A stretch of 64,000 nucleotides of DNA from Apostichopus japonicus (Eukaryota > Echinodermata > Holothuroidea > Aspidochirotida > Stichopodidae), in NCBI RefSeq assembly GCF_037975245.1, contig NC_092562.1, positions 23,677,554-23,741,553 on the forward strand, read 5' to 3'. Shown here one piece after another: positions 12,801 through 27,800 of this stretch. Made by a program: the position numbers and the translations under genes. Position 1 is the first letter of the stretch. The number at the start of each line of letters is the position of its first letter. Under the pieces are notes generated by a model. The model was not told the DNA's origin. It saw nothing but the letters and a program-made list of their open reading frames with translations, and made no database searches.

Positions 12801-15800
12801 TCATTCTCTGCCATATCAAATAGTTACAAGGGCGTAGGAACCGGGGGGGCTGGGGGGGGGCGCCAGCCCCCCAGTGAAAAATGTGGAGGGGCGGAAGTAT
12901 CATTCCGCCCCCCCCCCCCCGGTTCGCAAGTCAGAAAACCCCTTTTTCATTTCCAAATGAGAAAAAAAAATCTCATTTGGAGCACCAAATTGCATCTAAG
13001 GCCAGGGGAAAATACAAAATTAAGTTTACAAAATGGAGTGGGTGTTGAAGTGTGCTATATTGCACCAAATTGCATCTGAGGCCACCTGGAAATGCAAAAA
13101 AATCAAAAGGGGAGGGGGACACCCCCTCCCCTTAGACCCCTCCCCCAGGCCGGCCATCAGTCTTCAGCCCCCCCTCTCAAAAGTACCTTCCTACGCCACT
13201 AAATAGTTATCTTGTACAAATCTTCAAACATTTGTAGGAGTTTTTATAGTGTTTCTTTCAAAGGTCAGGTACAGATGATATTGCAAAGGTGGCATCTTCT
13301 TGTAACTGTATCAGATAATTATGAGTATCATACCTCATGCTCACTGATTTGGGGTGGGTTGACTTTTTGCTACTCTTCATTTCTTCTGTAAGAAAAAGAC
13401 ATTACTTGAGAGGAAAATTATTCCTTTCAGTGTCCAAAGTAAAACAAAGTGTTTTCATGTCTTGAAATCCTGTAAGATGTGCATAATATACTAGTATGTT
13501 CGCGAATATCCATTAAAGTACCATCTTACATCATTAGATTTATCATTGGTGTTAGTTTCTTTACAAACCCATCAATGAGTAGAAATGTACTACATTCATT
13601 GCTGGACTACACAAAAGACAAGCTGTAAATGTGTAACACAACGGATTTCTTTTCATTAGTTGTCAGCGAAGATACATGTGCAACAGGGTGTTAGAACCAG
13701 CGGCATATCCCTCACCCCCTTACCTTTTTAAAAAATGTTAAAACTTTCCTTTTGAAAATGAAAACCCCTCTGCTAGAATTTGTATCTATTCCCTTCCTAA
13801 AAAAAGTAAAGTAGACAGAGTTTTCTAATATATCGCTGCCTCAGCTGTTGTTTGAAATAATAATCATGAGCAGTTAGTTTTACGATGCTAAAGCGAACAC
13901 AAATATGGGAGAAACCCGCCAGGGCTTATTGATTACATCTTACATGTCTGGTGGCTTCCAATTCAACATTTAAACTCAAATTTGGAATCTTTTCAATTTA
14001 GAAAGTCATTTCAGATGGGAAAACCTAAGATTGCTGTTGGATGAAAACCCACCTTACTATGACCCTGCCGGGTATCGAACCTGGAACCTCCCGATTGCTA
14101 AGCCTCATTGCTTCAAATGCCACTGCCTTTATCCATTCGGCCACAGCAATGTTTGCTATATGGTACTCCAAAGAAGCTCTTCTGGTCTAACAGCTCAAAA
14201 CAGTAGCAAAAGAAGCAGATATGGTCCGCCATGAATACCAGTCAAGGAGTGACATGCCAACGATCCCCTTTCCCCCAAAAAAGCAAATTTAAGTAAGAAT
14301 GGGTTATTCCAAAACATATCGTAAGGATTATTACTTAACCTTTTATTTATAAAGTTAGAAAGGCACAAACTTTTAAATGAGAGCACTCTATAATCTACAG
14401 AACTGTTTCTCTGAACTTTTCTAACTGCACATATACAAACATGGCCTAAGATGCATATCTTCATTCCAGGTTTTGTCACCCTTGCTAATCTCCATCTGTC
14501 TTTGACCCACACCTAATGCCAATATGGGATATTTTACTTCCAGTATAGCAAGACACATGCCACATATAAAAGCAGTTAACATTAATTGTGATGAGAGAAG
14601 AAGCTCACATACAACTTTCCATTTTGAACACTGACCAACAACAATGGAATTATTCTAAGTGTCATGATAAGTTCCAGATGCATGTCTCACATAAACCATA
14701 TGTTGATGCTTGTTTTACCTTACAGTCATGCAATGGTGAGAACATCTAAGACCCCAAAGGCTCAATAAATGTAATGATTTCTTCTCAAAAAACATATATG
14801 AAGACAAGAACTGCAATATGCACATAAAAATATGCGCAACTGCCATATGGCCCACTGCACCTTCTGGCCCAGACAGCTGATTGATAAGAAAAGGATTTTG
14901 TGAATATCAGGAATTGCGTCATTACATTCACAAATGTAGCCAGGCTCCAGGCTAAGCCTAAATATACTGTAGCTAGACTAGGTAGTAGAACCATATGCTG
15001 TATAGTGGCCTCAGTAGTAGGCTTATATCAGTAGTAAGGCAGGGTATTTAGTGAACTGTGAACCTAACACAAGATTATTCGATCTGCCGAGGGTAATGTC
15101 CAAAATGTAGCGATTATACAGGAACAGTTCATGAGAAGAGTCGGATACTTTTCTTCTTGTGATAAACTTAATTGTCATGTTCAGATTCCAAATTGAGAGC
15201 AATAGATGGGATAAAACGGTTAAACAATAATAAGTTATGAGAACTCAAACAATAATATGTCCTAACACTTTGGCGAAGACTAACTGAACTACTAACTGAT
15301 ATAGGCTTAGGCTATAATTAAGCCCTAGGTTAGTGCCAGCAACTTGAAATTTACTTTTCTGAATGCATGCACTAGTCCTGTTCCCATTTGTATTTGGCGG
15401 AGTGTATAGCCTAGGCGGAGTGTATAGCCTAGTGGTTAACGCCGGCGTCTCCCAGTCATGAGATCCCCGGTTCGATTTCCCGCCGACAGCAGTGTGTGTC
15501 GTCTGGCAAGGGTGTTGTTCAATAACAACTTCCTGACATGGACGTTAAATGGATGTGTGCCGAGAGATTGGCTTCGGTCAGCTTGCGGGAAGATCACATA
15601 TACATACATAAATTTTGTAATCGTTTTTTTCTTGTGCATGAATGTAATTGTCATGAAATGGACTGTCGTGCGTGAATGTGACTGCCTGGATCAGATCCGC
15701 TGTGCGGGGTTGGGAATATGCCTCTAGTACTAGTACTATACTAAGCATTGTACGACTGGGCACCTTCAAAGTTTTTACATCGGTAAAGCATACCAAGCTT

Positions 15801-18800
15801 GGGTCAACGTAGAACACTTTATCATTATTGTCTAAGATAGATCTATAGCCCTAGGACTATGCCGAGCCTAAGTTTTAGCTGGCTAGTGACAATGCATACC
15901 ATTGCCTTAACATTGGTAAGGCCTAGGCCCCCTATTGTTTAGTTCACAATGTGCTGTCAATAGGCTGATTAAAGCCTAGTACTAATACTGAACTTACGCA
16001 GAAGGATTTACGTACAGCCGCAACAAAAAACGTTATTTCTCATAGAAATAACAATATACATTACGTCATAGTTTATATCAATTACTTATCCATGGCATCA
16101 TCTCGATTGATCACAGGGACAGAAGTACTATTTAAGATTGACAATTGTTCGTGAACTTTCAATAACTTTCCGCCAATCACAGTGTGCAGACATGGACATA
16201 GATGCCGCGTATGTTTGCAACATAGAACTTAATTTACGGAGAAGACACATCCAGAGTCAGGCGGAGCATTCATTTAACGTTAGTGGGACTCTATCTGTAT
16301 TCTGTACGGCAATGTACTGGAGTGTATTACCAAATATTTGCTATAAAATTATTGAAACCCGAATGAAAGTTGTATATAAATATCCACAACCGAATCGAGA
16401 TACGGTTGTGTACACGGAGGTTATATATACTGCTCTGTTGATAATGCCTTCACTTTTTCTGTATCTCACATTGCCCTTCTCGCTAAATATAATTCTATGA
16501 GGAACAGTGTTTGTTTTGACTAACCTTGAATGAACAGCCGTTTCAAATACAAGCACAAATAAAGGAATGATTCGGTCAGCAGATTAATAACGGCATGACG
16601 TCTCAAAGCTATATCAATAATAATTACGATGAAATGTCAGAGAATACCATGCCCATTGTAGGGGGAGGGGATTTGGATGATTCATAAAGCTTCCAATTTA
16701 ATTTCGGAGTTTTGATTTCCAGTTTGCCAAAATTTGGTATACCGATGATATTTCATACTTTGGATTTATCCTGTGGGATGCTCAACCTTACTGAAAATAA
16801 ATGAAACATTTGTGACGATTCGTGCGATTAAGTTTTAAAATTTTGCGGGACATGTTTCAATTGGTGATGTGTTTGACAATATTTGTTACACCTTTTCTTT
16901 GTTTGCGTACTCTCTGTTTATTGGTCTAATGAAAGTTTATGTGTTTGTTCTTTTGCGGTTCTCAAATATGGGTGGATAATGAATGAATATATTAAGAAAT
17001 ATTAAATACATTTATATATTCCGTTGATGCACGAACCATGATATTATAATAACATACGTAATAACTCTTGTTAGCTCAATCCATGTTTTGAATATTTCTG
17101 TACATACTTGAACGCTATTACTAGACCAATATTCTACAAGAAAGTGTCATTTTGGCCGTGGGGGTGCATTTTGAGTTAGTCACAGTGAATCGTGACTTAT
17201 TCCAAATTCTATAATATTCTGGCTAATCTTCAGCATAGGATCAGCGTACGGCATTCAAGTACCCATCTGAGTAAAGTTTTGCCGGGAAGTGACGTAAAAT
17301 TCAACTCACTATATATATAGCAAAATATCATCAGGATGTGTTTACAGTTGGTGTTCAATTAATTTGTATAAGTGGGTCTCAAGCGGGCTAGCTAAGTTCC
17401 CCAGCTGGGAAAGACTGATCAGTTGGACCAAATAGTTCCACCTCAAGTAATCCCGCTTCTTGTGACATTGCCAACTCGAACTATTCTAAAATACAACGCT
17501 ACTTTATATTACTAATACTCTTGCTTAATCTCATTTTTGGAAAGGCGTAGGCTTTTTTAACTATGGGTTAAACTCAATGTGTCCGCCTAAAAGTTTGAGA
17601 GCTGCATATTGAAAGATCGGTGGGTGATTTTAATGCCGAACACATATCCAAACCGAGAGTCTTTTGATTACTTGCATAAGTAATTGTGACGTTACAACTT
17701 TGCAAGTTAAAATTGGTGTCATTTTTAAAACAAAATGCGGCAATCAATATTGTCACAGATCCCCGAAGATATGACATATAAGTTTCACCATTTTTGGTTT
17801 CGATGATAATCGTAACCTTTGCATTCATGATGGCGTATGTGTGTATGTGTGAGTGCGTTTGTAAACTCCCAGCTGCTTGTAAACACAATATCTCAAGAAG
17901 GGAATGTCACACCAATTTCATATTTAGTGCCTAGAAGTACCACATAATGTATAAGAAGCCTATTGTTTTTGGAGTGGAGGCAATGGTCATTTTGGGCCAC
18001 CAGGGTCAAATTGTGAATACCTTGTAAACACGATATCTCAAGAAGGGATGGTCAGACCAATTTCATATTTGTTGTGTAGAAGAAGTACCACATTAAGTAC
18101 AAGAAGTCTATTGTTTTTGATGAAGGTGAAGGTCATTTGGGTCACCGGGGGTTAACTTGGGAAAACTTGTAAACATGATATCACAAGAAGGGAAGGTCAG
18201 ATCAACTGCATACTCAGTGTGTAGAAGTGACACAATAAGTACAAGAAGCCTATTGTTTTTGGTCGAGGTCAAAGGTCATTTAGGGTCAAATCGTGAAACC
18301 CTTGTAAACAAGTACACCATCACTAAACATTACGTCAGATTTATGAAGAAAACTGATCATGTTGCATCATCAAAACCACAATGCATTTTTGCATTCTGTT
18401 TTTCTTAAAGTGTATGTTAACATAGGAGGATGAGTTACATGGGTTAGAGTTCCCTTTCCCCGAACGACAATATCACACAAAATGGAGGCTACACAAATGT
18501 AAGCCTTCTCTTAAAACTTACTGTGGAAGTAGATGTTATTCTGGTTGTATGTGGGGAGGGGAAGGTGGAGGGCATGAACCACATGCATTTACATGATAGA
18601 TAACATGTGAAGCTGAACTGTACAGGATCACCTTCTTTCAAGTAAGTGTATGGGTGGGTGGGAAGGGTTATTTACATAGCAACATGTGGGATATCCAGTC
18701 AAATGATGAATAGACCAATCAAGTGCCACATGCAGTATGTTATGACATACAAGGAGGGGTGGGAGTGGGGGGGGGGTATGATCACCAACTTCAGACGGAA

Positions 18801-21800
18801 CCCAGTGAGAACACCCTTTAGGCATCCTTTCACCTACTTAGAACCACTCATTTAGCATACCACTTGCTCATCAGCAAGTACAATTCGTTTTCGCAAAGTA
18901 AATATGTAGTTTATGTTTTCAATGGACTGTTACAATTGGAAATAAGAAAAATGGAGACAGAGAAAAAAAACACACACACACACACTGAATACTATTACCA
19001 CTTACAATTATACTTGGGGTTATCTTCCTCCATATTCGATAGTTTCAAGGCCCAATAACAATTTCAGCCACTTGAATGTGAGCTATGACAAACACCCACT
19101 CCACATTAGGGATTGGTGCAGCATCTCAAAATTTAAGACGGACAGAAGACTAAATAATAAGATGTTTTTTTGTTGTATTTACTGTATGATGTCTGTTGAA
19201 AGAAAGATGACTTAAAACAGTCAGAAAAATCATATCCCTTCCATTTCTAATACATGAGAAATGGCTAGCAAACCACAATACCACTTTAACATGACTAACA
19301 TGTACACATGATTACATAAAGGAAGTACATGTCAATAGATAACCTCTACCAATGTAAGAATTATGCTTGTCAATGAATGATCCCTGTATCTGAGTGAGAA
19401 CTGTAGTGTTGCTCTATAGTAGAACTTGTCCATAAATTTAATTAATGGTATGGTACAAATGAAAGCAGCACTGCATGAAATATGATAACATTTCATGTTT
19501 ATTTTGTATTATCTTCCATCTTTGACTGAGTGGAAAATAGATGTTTGCAAGTGGAAGTTACTAAACATGAAATTTGAAAAATACAGTAATGACTATGTCA
19601 GGTCTGATTTGAATCTCTAGTGGATACAAAATCAAAACTGCTTTAAGGGATGCTTCCTCTAAGTGCTTCTTTTTGTGGAAGTAATGCAAAATCCATAGGA
19701 GTAGTCCTACATATAAGTTGCTGAGAACTTTGGAAGTATAATCTCCATCATCATTGGGCTTTGCATGACAAGTACATCTGACATTTACAATTTTATAACT
19801 CTGGAAGTGTTCATTTAGGATCCCATTTAAAATTTCTTCAAATATTCATCATACATGAATGCAAGACTGGTAATTACTTTCCATTGACACATGCAAAAAT
19901 CTTTGAAGTTGTTCCAGAGAAGCTATATAAGAATCCTGCAGCTAATCAGAGTACCTTATATAGGTTCCATACCATTACATCTGTTCTGATCTAACCAATG
20001 CAACAATAATTTCCTTCATTTAGCTATCTGTTGAATATAAACTAGGCAACAAAAGAATAATTAAAGATTTTCTTGCACTTACCATAAATATGTTATTAAT
20101 ATAATTTGACAATGGAGATAACATATTGCAAGCAGTAAGAATATTTTTAGAAGATACATTAATGAAGATCCTATCTGAGGGCATTTTTTGTTTTTTGTCA
20201 GTGGCTTCTTTATTAGGACACCATTTGGTAGTAAAATGTTACTGATGGACCTTGCATTGAACATAATAGTAAATGAAATCATACACAAGACAAAAAAGCA
20301 TTTTAAAGCAGTGGTAAATAAATGAAATGTTTTGACGTCTCTGTTATGTGTACAATTTCTCAACAGGAAGATTAATAGATCACCATCACCACCACCGCCA
20401 CCATCACCACCATCACCACCTCCACCATCATCACCGTCATCATCTCCACCATCATCACCATCATCACCTCCACCATCATCACCATCACCACCTCCACCAT
20501 CATCACCATCACCACCTCCACCACCATCACCACCTCCACCATCATCACCATCACCATCTCCACCATCATCACCATCTCCACCATCACCACCGCCACCATC
20601 ACCACCTCCACCATCATCACCATCACCATCTCCACCATCATCACCATCACCACCATCACCACCTCCACCACCACCACCACCACAACCACCACCACCACCT
20701 CCAACACCATCACCACCATCATTAAGATTAACTGACTCACAGGAATATCACAGGAATATCAATATTTCCTCTACTTGCTATATCAAATTGACTTTTTAAT
20801 ATAGGTGATAAAGAATCAATAGAAGACTTCTTTCCGCTGTAAAGAACTAACAGGCCTTCTTCATTCGGTAACCGTGAAGCTCTAAGTTTGATATGAGGTT
20901 ATGAAGTAATGAGGCCTGAACATCACCAATCTGAATGGTGTACTTCACGTCCTTTGTGGTGATTTGTTCCTCTTTTTTTGCTCTCTCTAGCATGTTGAGG
21001 GCACAAACTGCCCTCCTCTTCAAGTTTTTCTTGTCCTGGAAATTATGAAGTAAGTGTGTTCCCTTGTTGAACAATAAAAAAATACTAACAATGCATTCAT
21101 TCATTGTACAAATACTATATGCAGTCAGTGATGCAGTTGTGATGCAGTCATTGTAATTGTGCACATTTTTCTACAAATAAATGACTAAATGGATATAAAT
21201 ATAGTTTCATTTTTTAGAATGCAAAGAGGCTTGCAAACACCAGCAGGATTACAATCTATGTTTGCTCTTTATGTGGATGATATATGTATGATACATGTTT
21301 CCATCTAGTTTTAAACTGTAATGGTTAGTGATGTCAGTCCTACTTTGTCTGCTGTTGTTAGGAACCAAATAATACTGTTTTTGACTGTCTACCCTGTAAC
21401 AACCAGAGCAAATAGATATATGTACATTTAAAGGTCCAATGACTCAGAAAACAACTGATCAGTCAGTCAACTGTCAAACATATACAATAATAATCCGTTG
21501 AATGTGCATCATCCAAAACATGATACAAATTATATGACTGAAAATTTGATTGTAGGGTTTGATGAGAGCCTGTTATTGATCGGGAAGATTTTTTAATTTG
21601 TTTTCCTAACTGCTGTGCAATAGCTTGTCCATCTAAATAGGAAAAAAAAGAACAATTAGTCAGTAATAAATACAGTTTGTAAATGATATTAAATCAAAGG
21701 GAATTTGGCTTTTCTTAGGAACCATTTTCATACTGATTGAATGTGATATGGTGAGTTGGTAAATGGTTACATCAACACTACAGTACATTGCAGAAGATTT

Positions 21801-24800
21801 CATGTGACATCCAAAGTTCACACCTGCACAACATTAATTTGCAACGCAATCATATGAAAAAAGAAACGTGTTTTACAATTTACAGTACCTCTATGGTCAA
21901 ATACTGTACAACCATTGACCTCATGAAAAAGTTACCACAGTCTTCATGGTGGGTAGCCTTCAGCTCCTTCTAAAAGTTAAACAGTAGAACAAACACTATC
22001 TTTATATAATCAAATTAAAATCATATGCAAACAGATTGGTGATCAGTTTTGTGAGCCATAAACTACTTTAAGGACTTCATGTTAGAAATAAACCCCTCCT
22101 AAAAGAAGATTTGTCATGCGCAATAAATATTAGTCCAAACTTCAAGTATAAATTGCATCCAAACTTTTATGTTTTCAGATCTTGACCTCTGTCAACTATT
22201 TTGCCTTTACTTTACAGACCTTTGCTGGCCTTAGACCTCCATAGAAAACAAGATGTTTTTTTAATACTCAAACTGTCAATGTACATGTGAAGTTCATAAA
22301 CAAAGTACTTCTTGATCTATCATGTCTACAAGCCAATGCATCACATAGACAAAAACATATAGCATTACCATCACATATATGCTTCCTTTGCTTTTAACAG
22401 GGAATAAACATCAAAACTGATATTCATCAGCAAATAGTATACATCTACTGATGGTGATGACTAAACATACTGCATCACCATCTTCATTAACCTGTGAACC
22501 TGCGCTTGATTGACACACATGCAATTAGGGCATCACTTAATATATTGATATTTACAGCATGAATTGATATCCTAGCAATATTGCAGCTAGTACAAAAATA
22601 CATATAATAACTTGATATCACGACACATCCATATCCCACCAATCCTATCATAGCTCCTTACCCACAGCACCTATTATACGCATGTATAACCCATGCAAAC
22701 CATATACATATAGGTACAGAGTCTGAAGTAAGGAAAATAGAGTAGCATACCTTATACTGCACCAAGTTGTGATACTTTGTATTCAGTGCTAGCTTTTCCA
22801 CTGCTCATCCAGGGCACTTCACTGGTCGAGTGTCGCAGTCGAAGTAGATGACCAATACAAGTTCAAGGGGAGGGTTGGGAACAAAACTGGCAACCGGTAC
22901 AAGAGGGTACAGAGGATTCAATGTATGCTGTTTCGTCTAATATTTTGCCATGCACTGACCTCATCCTTCTTCATGGTACTGGAAGTTTCTCTATGCTGAC
23001 CTCATCAGCCAGATGATCCATAGATGGAGTTTGACTGCTTGATGGTACTGCTCCGTCACACAGACATTTCAGTTGAAACATGTGGCTTATTGACCACGGA
23101 GAAATTGACTGGTATCCTTGTCACAGATAGGTATTTGTTTATGCTTCTTCTAGTAAAAAAAAGTCTTCTTCGGAGGCATATTTGCAGGAAAACTTTTGAA
23201 GATGAAAAACATGAAGAACTTAGGTGAATGTGAAGTTTCCTTCATTAAGGGAAGGGGGAGGGGGGAGGGGGGTAGGGGGTCTTCAATTTCGAAATTGGAG
23301 AGAGAATGACAAGGAACATGCAATCAGCTAACACTTGTATTTTTACCCAAAACACATGTGTAAAAAAAGTCTTCTTTGGAATTTTGATAAATACTCACTA
23401 TACCTGTATTTGTTACCATCTCATTTACCAACAACCATGCATAGGAATCACTGCAGTAGAGATTTACTACAATAATTACATTCTTTCAAAAGAAAACAAG
23501 CAGTTTGTAGTTTAACAATGAAATTTGGTGTGCACAAAGTTTTCAGTTACTGTAAATGCTTTGTCTTTAATACAACTGTGTTAAAGTCCACCAATATCGA
23601 ACAAATAGCAATGTACAGGTTAAGCACATGCCAACAGATTATTTGTCCCTCAACACACTATTTGGTTAAACAAGATCAACAAAGCAATATGCAGATTCAC
23701 AAACATGCACAAAAAATGTAGACCATTCCAGTAATATGTTACTCTACATGTATATATCCCAGGATTGTGGGAAGATTTCTGTTTCGTTTGAAATGAGGAT
23801 TCTATCAATTGAAGCTATCATGTGCACCAAAAGTGAAGTTATTGTATGGCATACACAAGTGGTTCCTTCGATGCACAATCACATGAAGATGTTTTGTTTT
23901 TCTATTAATTTGAGTCCGATTTCTGTTTCAAAACCTATGCATCACTGGGCAAGCTAGCAACTCTACCCTTATAGCAACATACAGGTATAAAAAAATAAAA
24001 AAAACATACAGTATTTTTGTCGCATGGATCAATGTCAACACACTATTTCACTTTCAAGTAAAAGTGGTCAATGAGCATTAATACAGAAGCTACTGTATTG
24101 TGGTTGTTCACATTCAAAATGGAAGACTAGTTTGTTGTTGTACTGAAACTAGTGATCAACCACTCATCAAAATGCAATAATAAGATCTTACAATTACTTG
24201 CACTTTACCTTCCATTACTAAATCAGAACCCACTTTTGGAAAGTAAACTTAATTGACTAACTCATGAATGGCTTATACAGTAAATACTTTGTGGTCATAA
24301 TGGCATGGGTGTACGTTTGTGTATGTATATGTGTGTATGCGTGTATGTGTGTATGTATGCTGGTAGGTAAGTATGTATTCAGGTTTTTAAACAAAATAAT
24401 TCAATATTGTAAACTTGGATGGACTTCAAACATGACGTCTCAGCCAAATGTCATACAAGGTGATCAAATGCCAAAAACTGAGAATCTTGTAGACAGGCTT
24501 ATTCAGGAAATAAACATTGGTTTATTCTTAACTATGAGATGTTTAGATTTTCACAGTGACCACTCACTTTCTACAGATTTGAGTTGAATCAATGTTTTAT
24601 ATTTTTGTTTAAGCTGTGGTCAAAGGGCATTTAAGGTCAGCTGAGGCCATAAAGTGGAATTCTAGAATGAGTGCCATATATAGCAAGTAGCTAGCTGATT
24701 CTCACAAACAGTAACAAGCATGTACAATTTGGGGAAGAGGTCATTGGTCATTTGAGCTCCCTCAAATGGCAAATCCTTAAACCCTGTAAACATGTGTAAA

Positions 24801-27800
24801 ACTAAGTTGGCCTGACGTTTCAATCGTAGCAGGATCTTCTACAAAGGCTAATGACAAGTAACAGTAACAGAAGGGACAAAAACACGCACAGAATACAGAC
24901 AGGTTTTTACCCTGTAAACATGATAACTCAAGATTGCAACTGAAGTGGATAGGAAACAAAAGTGAGTTTATGGATGCTTTCATTTTTTGCTGGGGTCAAA
25001 TGTCATTATTTTAAGAGGAAATGCATCTTTACAACATTCTAAACTTGTGGAGTTGACAACACATGTCAAATGACCACCTACCTTACAGCAATTTAACTTC
25101 TAAAACCAATTCATATAATATTTCCATGGTATTTCCTTCAATCTGAAAAAGACGTCATCCAATAAGATCATTCTCTACAGTATGGCAACAATAGCAAATG
25201 TTGGTGTCATACTGTTATAAAATAACTGAGAAAAGATCATCCTTACGTTTGATCTAAGTAGTGTTATCTTCATCTGTATCAAGTGGTTTCACCTTTGACA
25301 ATGGGTAATTGCAGAAAAGATTGTACAACACTCTCTACCAACTGTCTACAGAAAATAAATGAAACTCATTCAGGCTGACTGACATCTTTCAGGCAAGGAC
25401 TCACCAAGCCTTCTGGTTCAATTTAATGTCCATAGTGTACACCAAGTACACATTGCATCATTCCTACTACCTACTGTATGGTCTGGCACACAAGAAGTTT
25501 TACAATGCGTTGAAAAATGGGACTGGACATACTGTACTGTATTGTAAAGTGCAGTGAATTGAAAATTTTATACAATTTAAACAATCATAAAAACTACTGG
25601 ATAATTTCTGAGTTACACTCATTTATTGACCCATGGTAAGTGGGTGAATCTCGGTTAGCTTAAAGTGCTTATCTTACACGAGACCCTTCATCTTTTCAAT
25701 CATATTTTTTCGGCACCTGTTGTAGATTTAAAGAACTCTTCGGTAAAGTTGAATGAGAAAGCAGTTGTGTATATCTTATAGTGGGTCTTCTTATTTCCTC
25801 ACTGGTACATTGGTTGTCCAAATATTGACCAGTATCATCTAATGTTGTATAAAGTTAAACTCTGTGTAGTTATGAGGAGATATTGTAATTCACTAATATC
25901 TGTAAAGTCTTCATCAATTATTCCAGAATGCATGTTCCATTACAAAAATGCTACATGATACACTAGAAAGGACATTCATCTGGAGACTTTGGTGGGATTC
26001 GAACCCACACTCCAAAACCATGCTTTGGGTTCAACCTCATGACAAAGTCTTGTACACAAGAATGTCCAACCTGGATAACATGCTCTTTGTGTAATGAACA
26101 GTACAAAATTTGCTTAGACAAAGCATTGAGAGAACTATGTATTAAATATGAGGTAAATTAACATCAGAGGAATGATGAAAAACCCTTGACTTACATTCAT
26201 AATTACTAATTACCTAGGACTAGATATGTCATGTTTCCCAATTATGACATGTCCACATCACCTACAACGGCACCTAGGAATAACAAAGAGCAAGTGTGGA
26301 GGACAACCAATACTTGACATAAAATTTACATTTCTTTATTAATTTCTTGTGGGTTTTCTGTAAAATAAGCATGACAGGCTATGTTTTATTTATTTTCTTC
26401 TTGGTTCTCATTTGAATAAAGAATACATGCTTGAGCGAACTGTACTTGTAATCTTGTCTTGTACACCTATCTGTATGTACACTTAAAAGCATGCCAGTGT
26501 GCACTTCTGGCATCTTCAAATTCAATGTAGCCTTGTACTTTTAGGATTCCCACTTTACTTAAGTTAGTCATCACCAAGGGACCAAATTAAGGTAGGCCTA
26601 GCCTATGCCCAAAAAGAGTGGCACTGTGTGATATGGTCAGTGATAATAGCCCTACTAAAAACTAGGCATATAACCTAACAAAACAAGTTACACTGACTCT
26701 CTGAACAATAACATTAGTACCAATATTAGTAGTAGTACTAGGCCCTAAGTAGCCGAATTTCAATTAGGCATAGCCTACTGTACGACTACGAGTAGTTAGG
26801 CCTAGACCTACGTACGATAAGGCCTTATGTTAGGCTAGTAAGTAGTAGTAGAACTGATCAATTATCTCTAACATACGCCTATCAATTTCTCTATGACATA
26901 AATGCACTTACTACATGAATATTACCCAAGTTGGAAGGGTTGGCAGAGTCGTGGTTGACTTATTATCTAATTCGATTCTGCGTATAACCAGGCATTTCAC
27001 TTGTTTGATGTTGGTTACAGGCTTACTACACCACACAGTGTATAGCTTTATGTTAGCAACAACAATCATGGCGATAGAAATTGCCAATGTCTTTAGAATT
27101 AGCATCCCAGTCGCTTTGTGTAATATCCGAGCATCAAAAGTCTCCTTGAATGGCTTGTAAGGGTCCACGATAGTTATCGTGAAATTCATAACATGTGTGA
27201 TGAAGTTATAACACAGCACGATAACTATCGTGGATCACCATTAGCAAGAACCACGTTAGTTATCGTGACGACAAGGAGAATCGGGTGGCAGTTCATCACA
27301 TGCATGAAGCAGGGAGCTGCTACTCTAGCAGCTCCCTGCATGAAGCTTATGTGTATCATCATGGTACATGTACCAGCATATTAGCTCTGTGACGAAGCAC
27401 TCCGAACTGTAGGACAGTGTTTGATGTCTGTGATGGGGGAGGGGAAATGTGGGGGAGGAGGGTGAAAAGATCAGTGAATTGTTTGGGAGACTTGGGACCT
27501 TGCTAGTCCATGTGAATCTACCCGTAGTTGGATAATAATGATGAAACAAATGTTTTCAGTGTTGTTTAATTTATTGTAATGTTAGTGACATTTCTTCACA
27601 TAGCTACTGATCAATTATAGTTCAATTTAAAAAAAATATTAAAAAAACAAAAAATTTCCAAAGGTAGCTGAAACATTATTACATTATGTCCAAAAATAGT
27701 TACTTAGTGGCACTTGTAAGATATATCAAAGCAGAAACTCAAGGATCCACATGGAAATTTTTGTCATTTACTCAGGACTACAGTGTCAGTTACAATTGGA

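Noticed and set aside
12762-13079. 105-residue ORF
   Set aside because: Spans the MITE and its G/C runs; no coding character.
15436-15817. Several overlapping ORFs on both strands
   Set aside because: They are translations of the SINE and its flank; the same peptides recur at 52.4-52.8 kb for that reason.
16138-16500. 120-residue ORF with a hydrophobic end
   Set aside because: Non-ATG start, no splice or family support, lies in the transposon intron.
20332-20799. Pro/Ser-rich, His-rich and Val/Met-rich ORFs
   Set aside because: All are readings of one triplet microsatellite, open in several frames on both strands.
24297-24370. Cys/Val-rich ORF at a GTGT/GTAT tract
   Set aside because: Simple-sequence translation.
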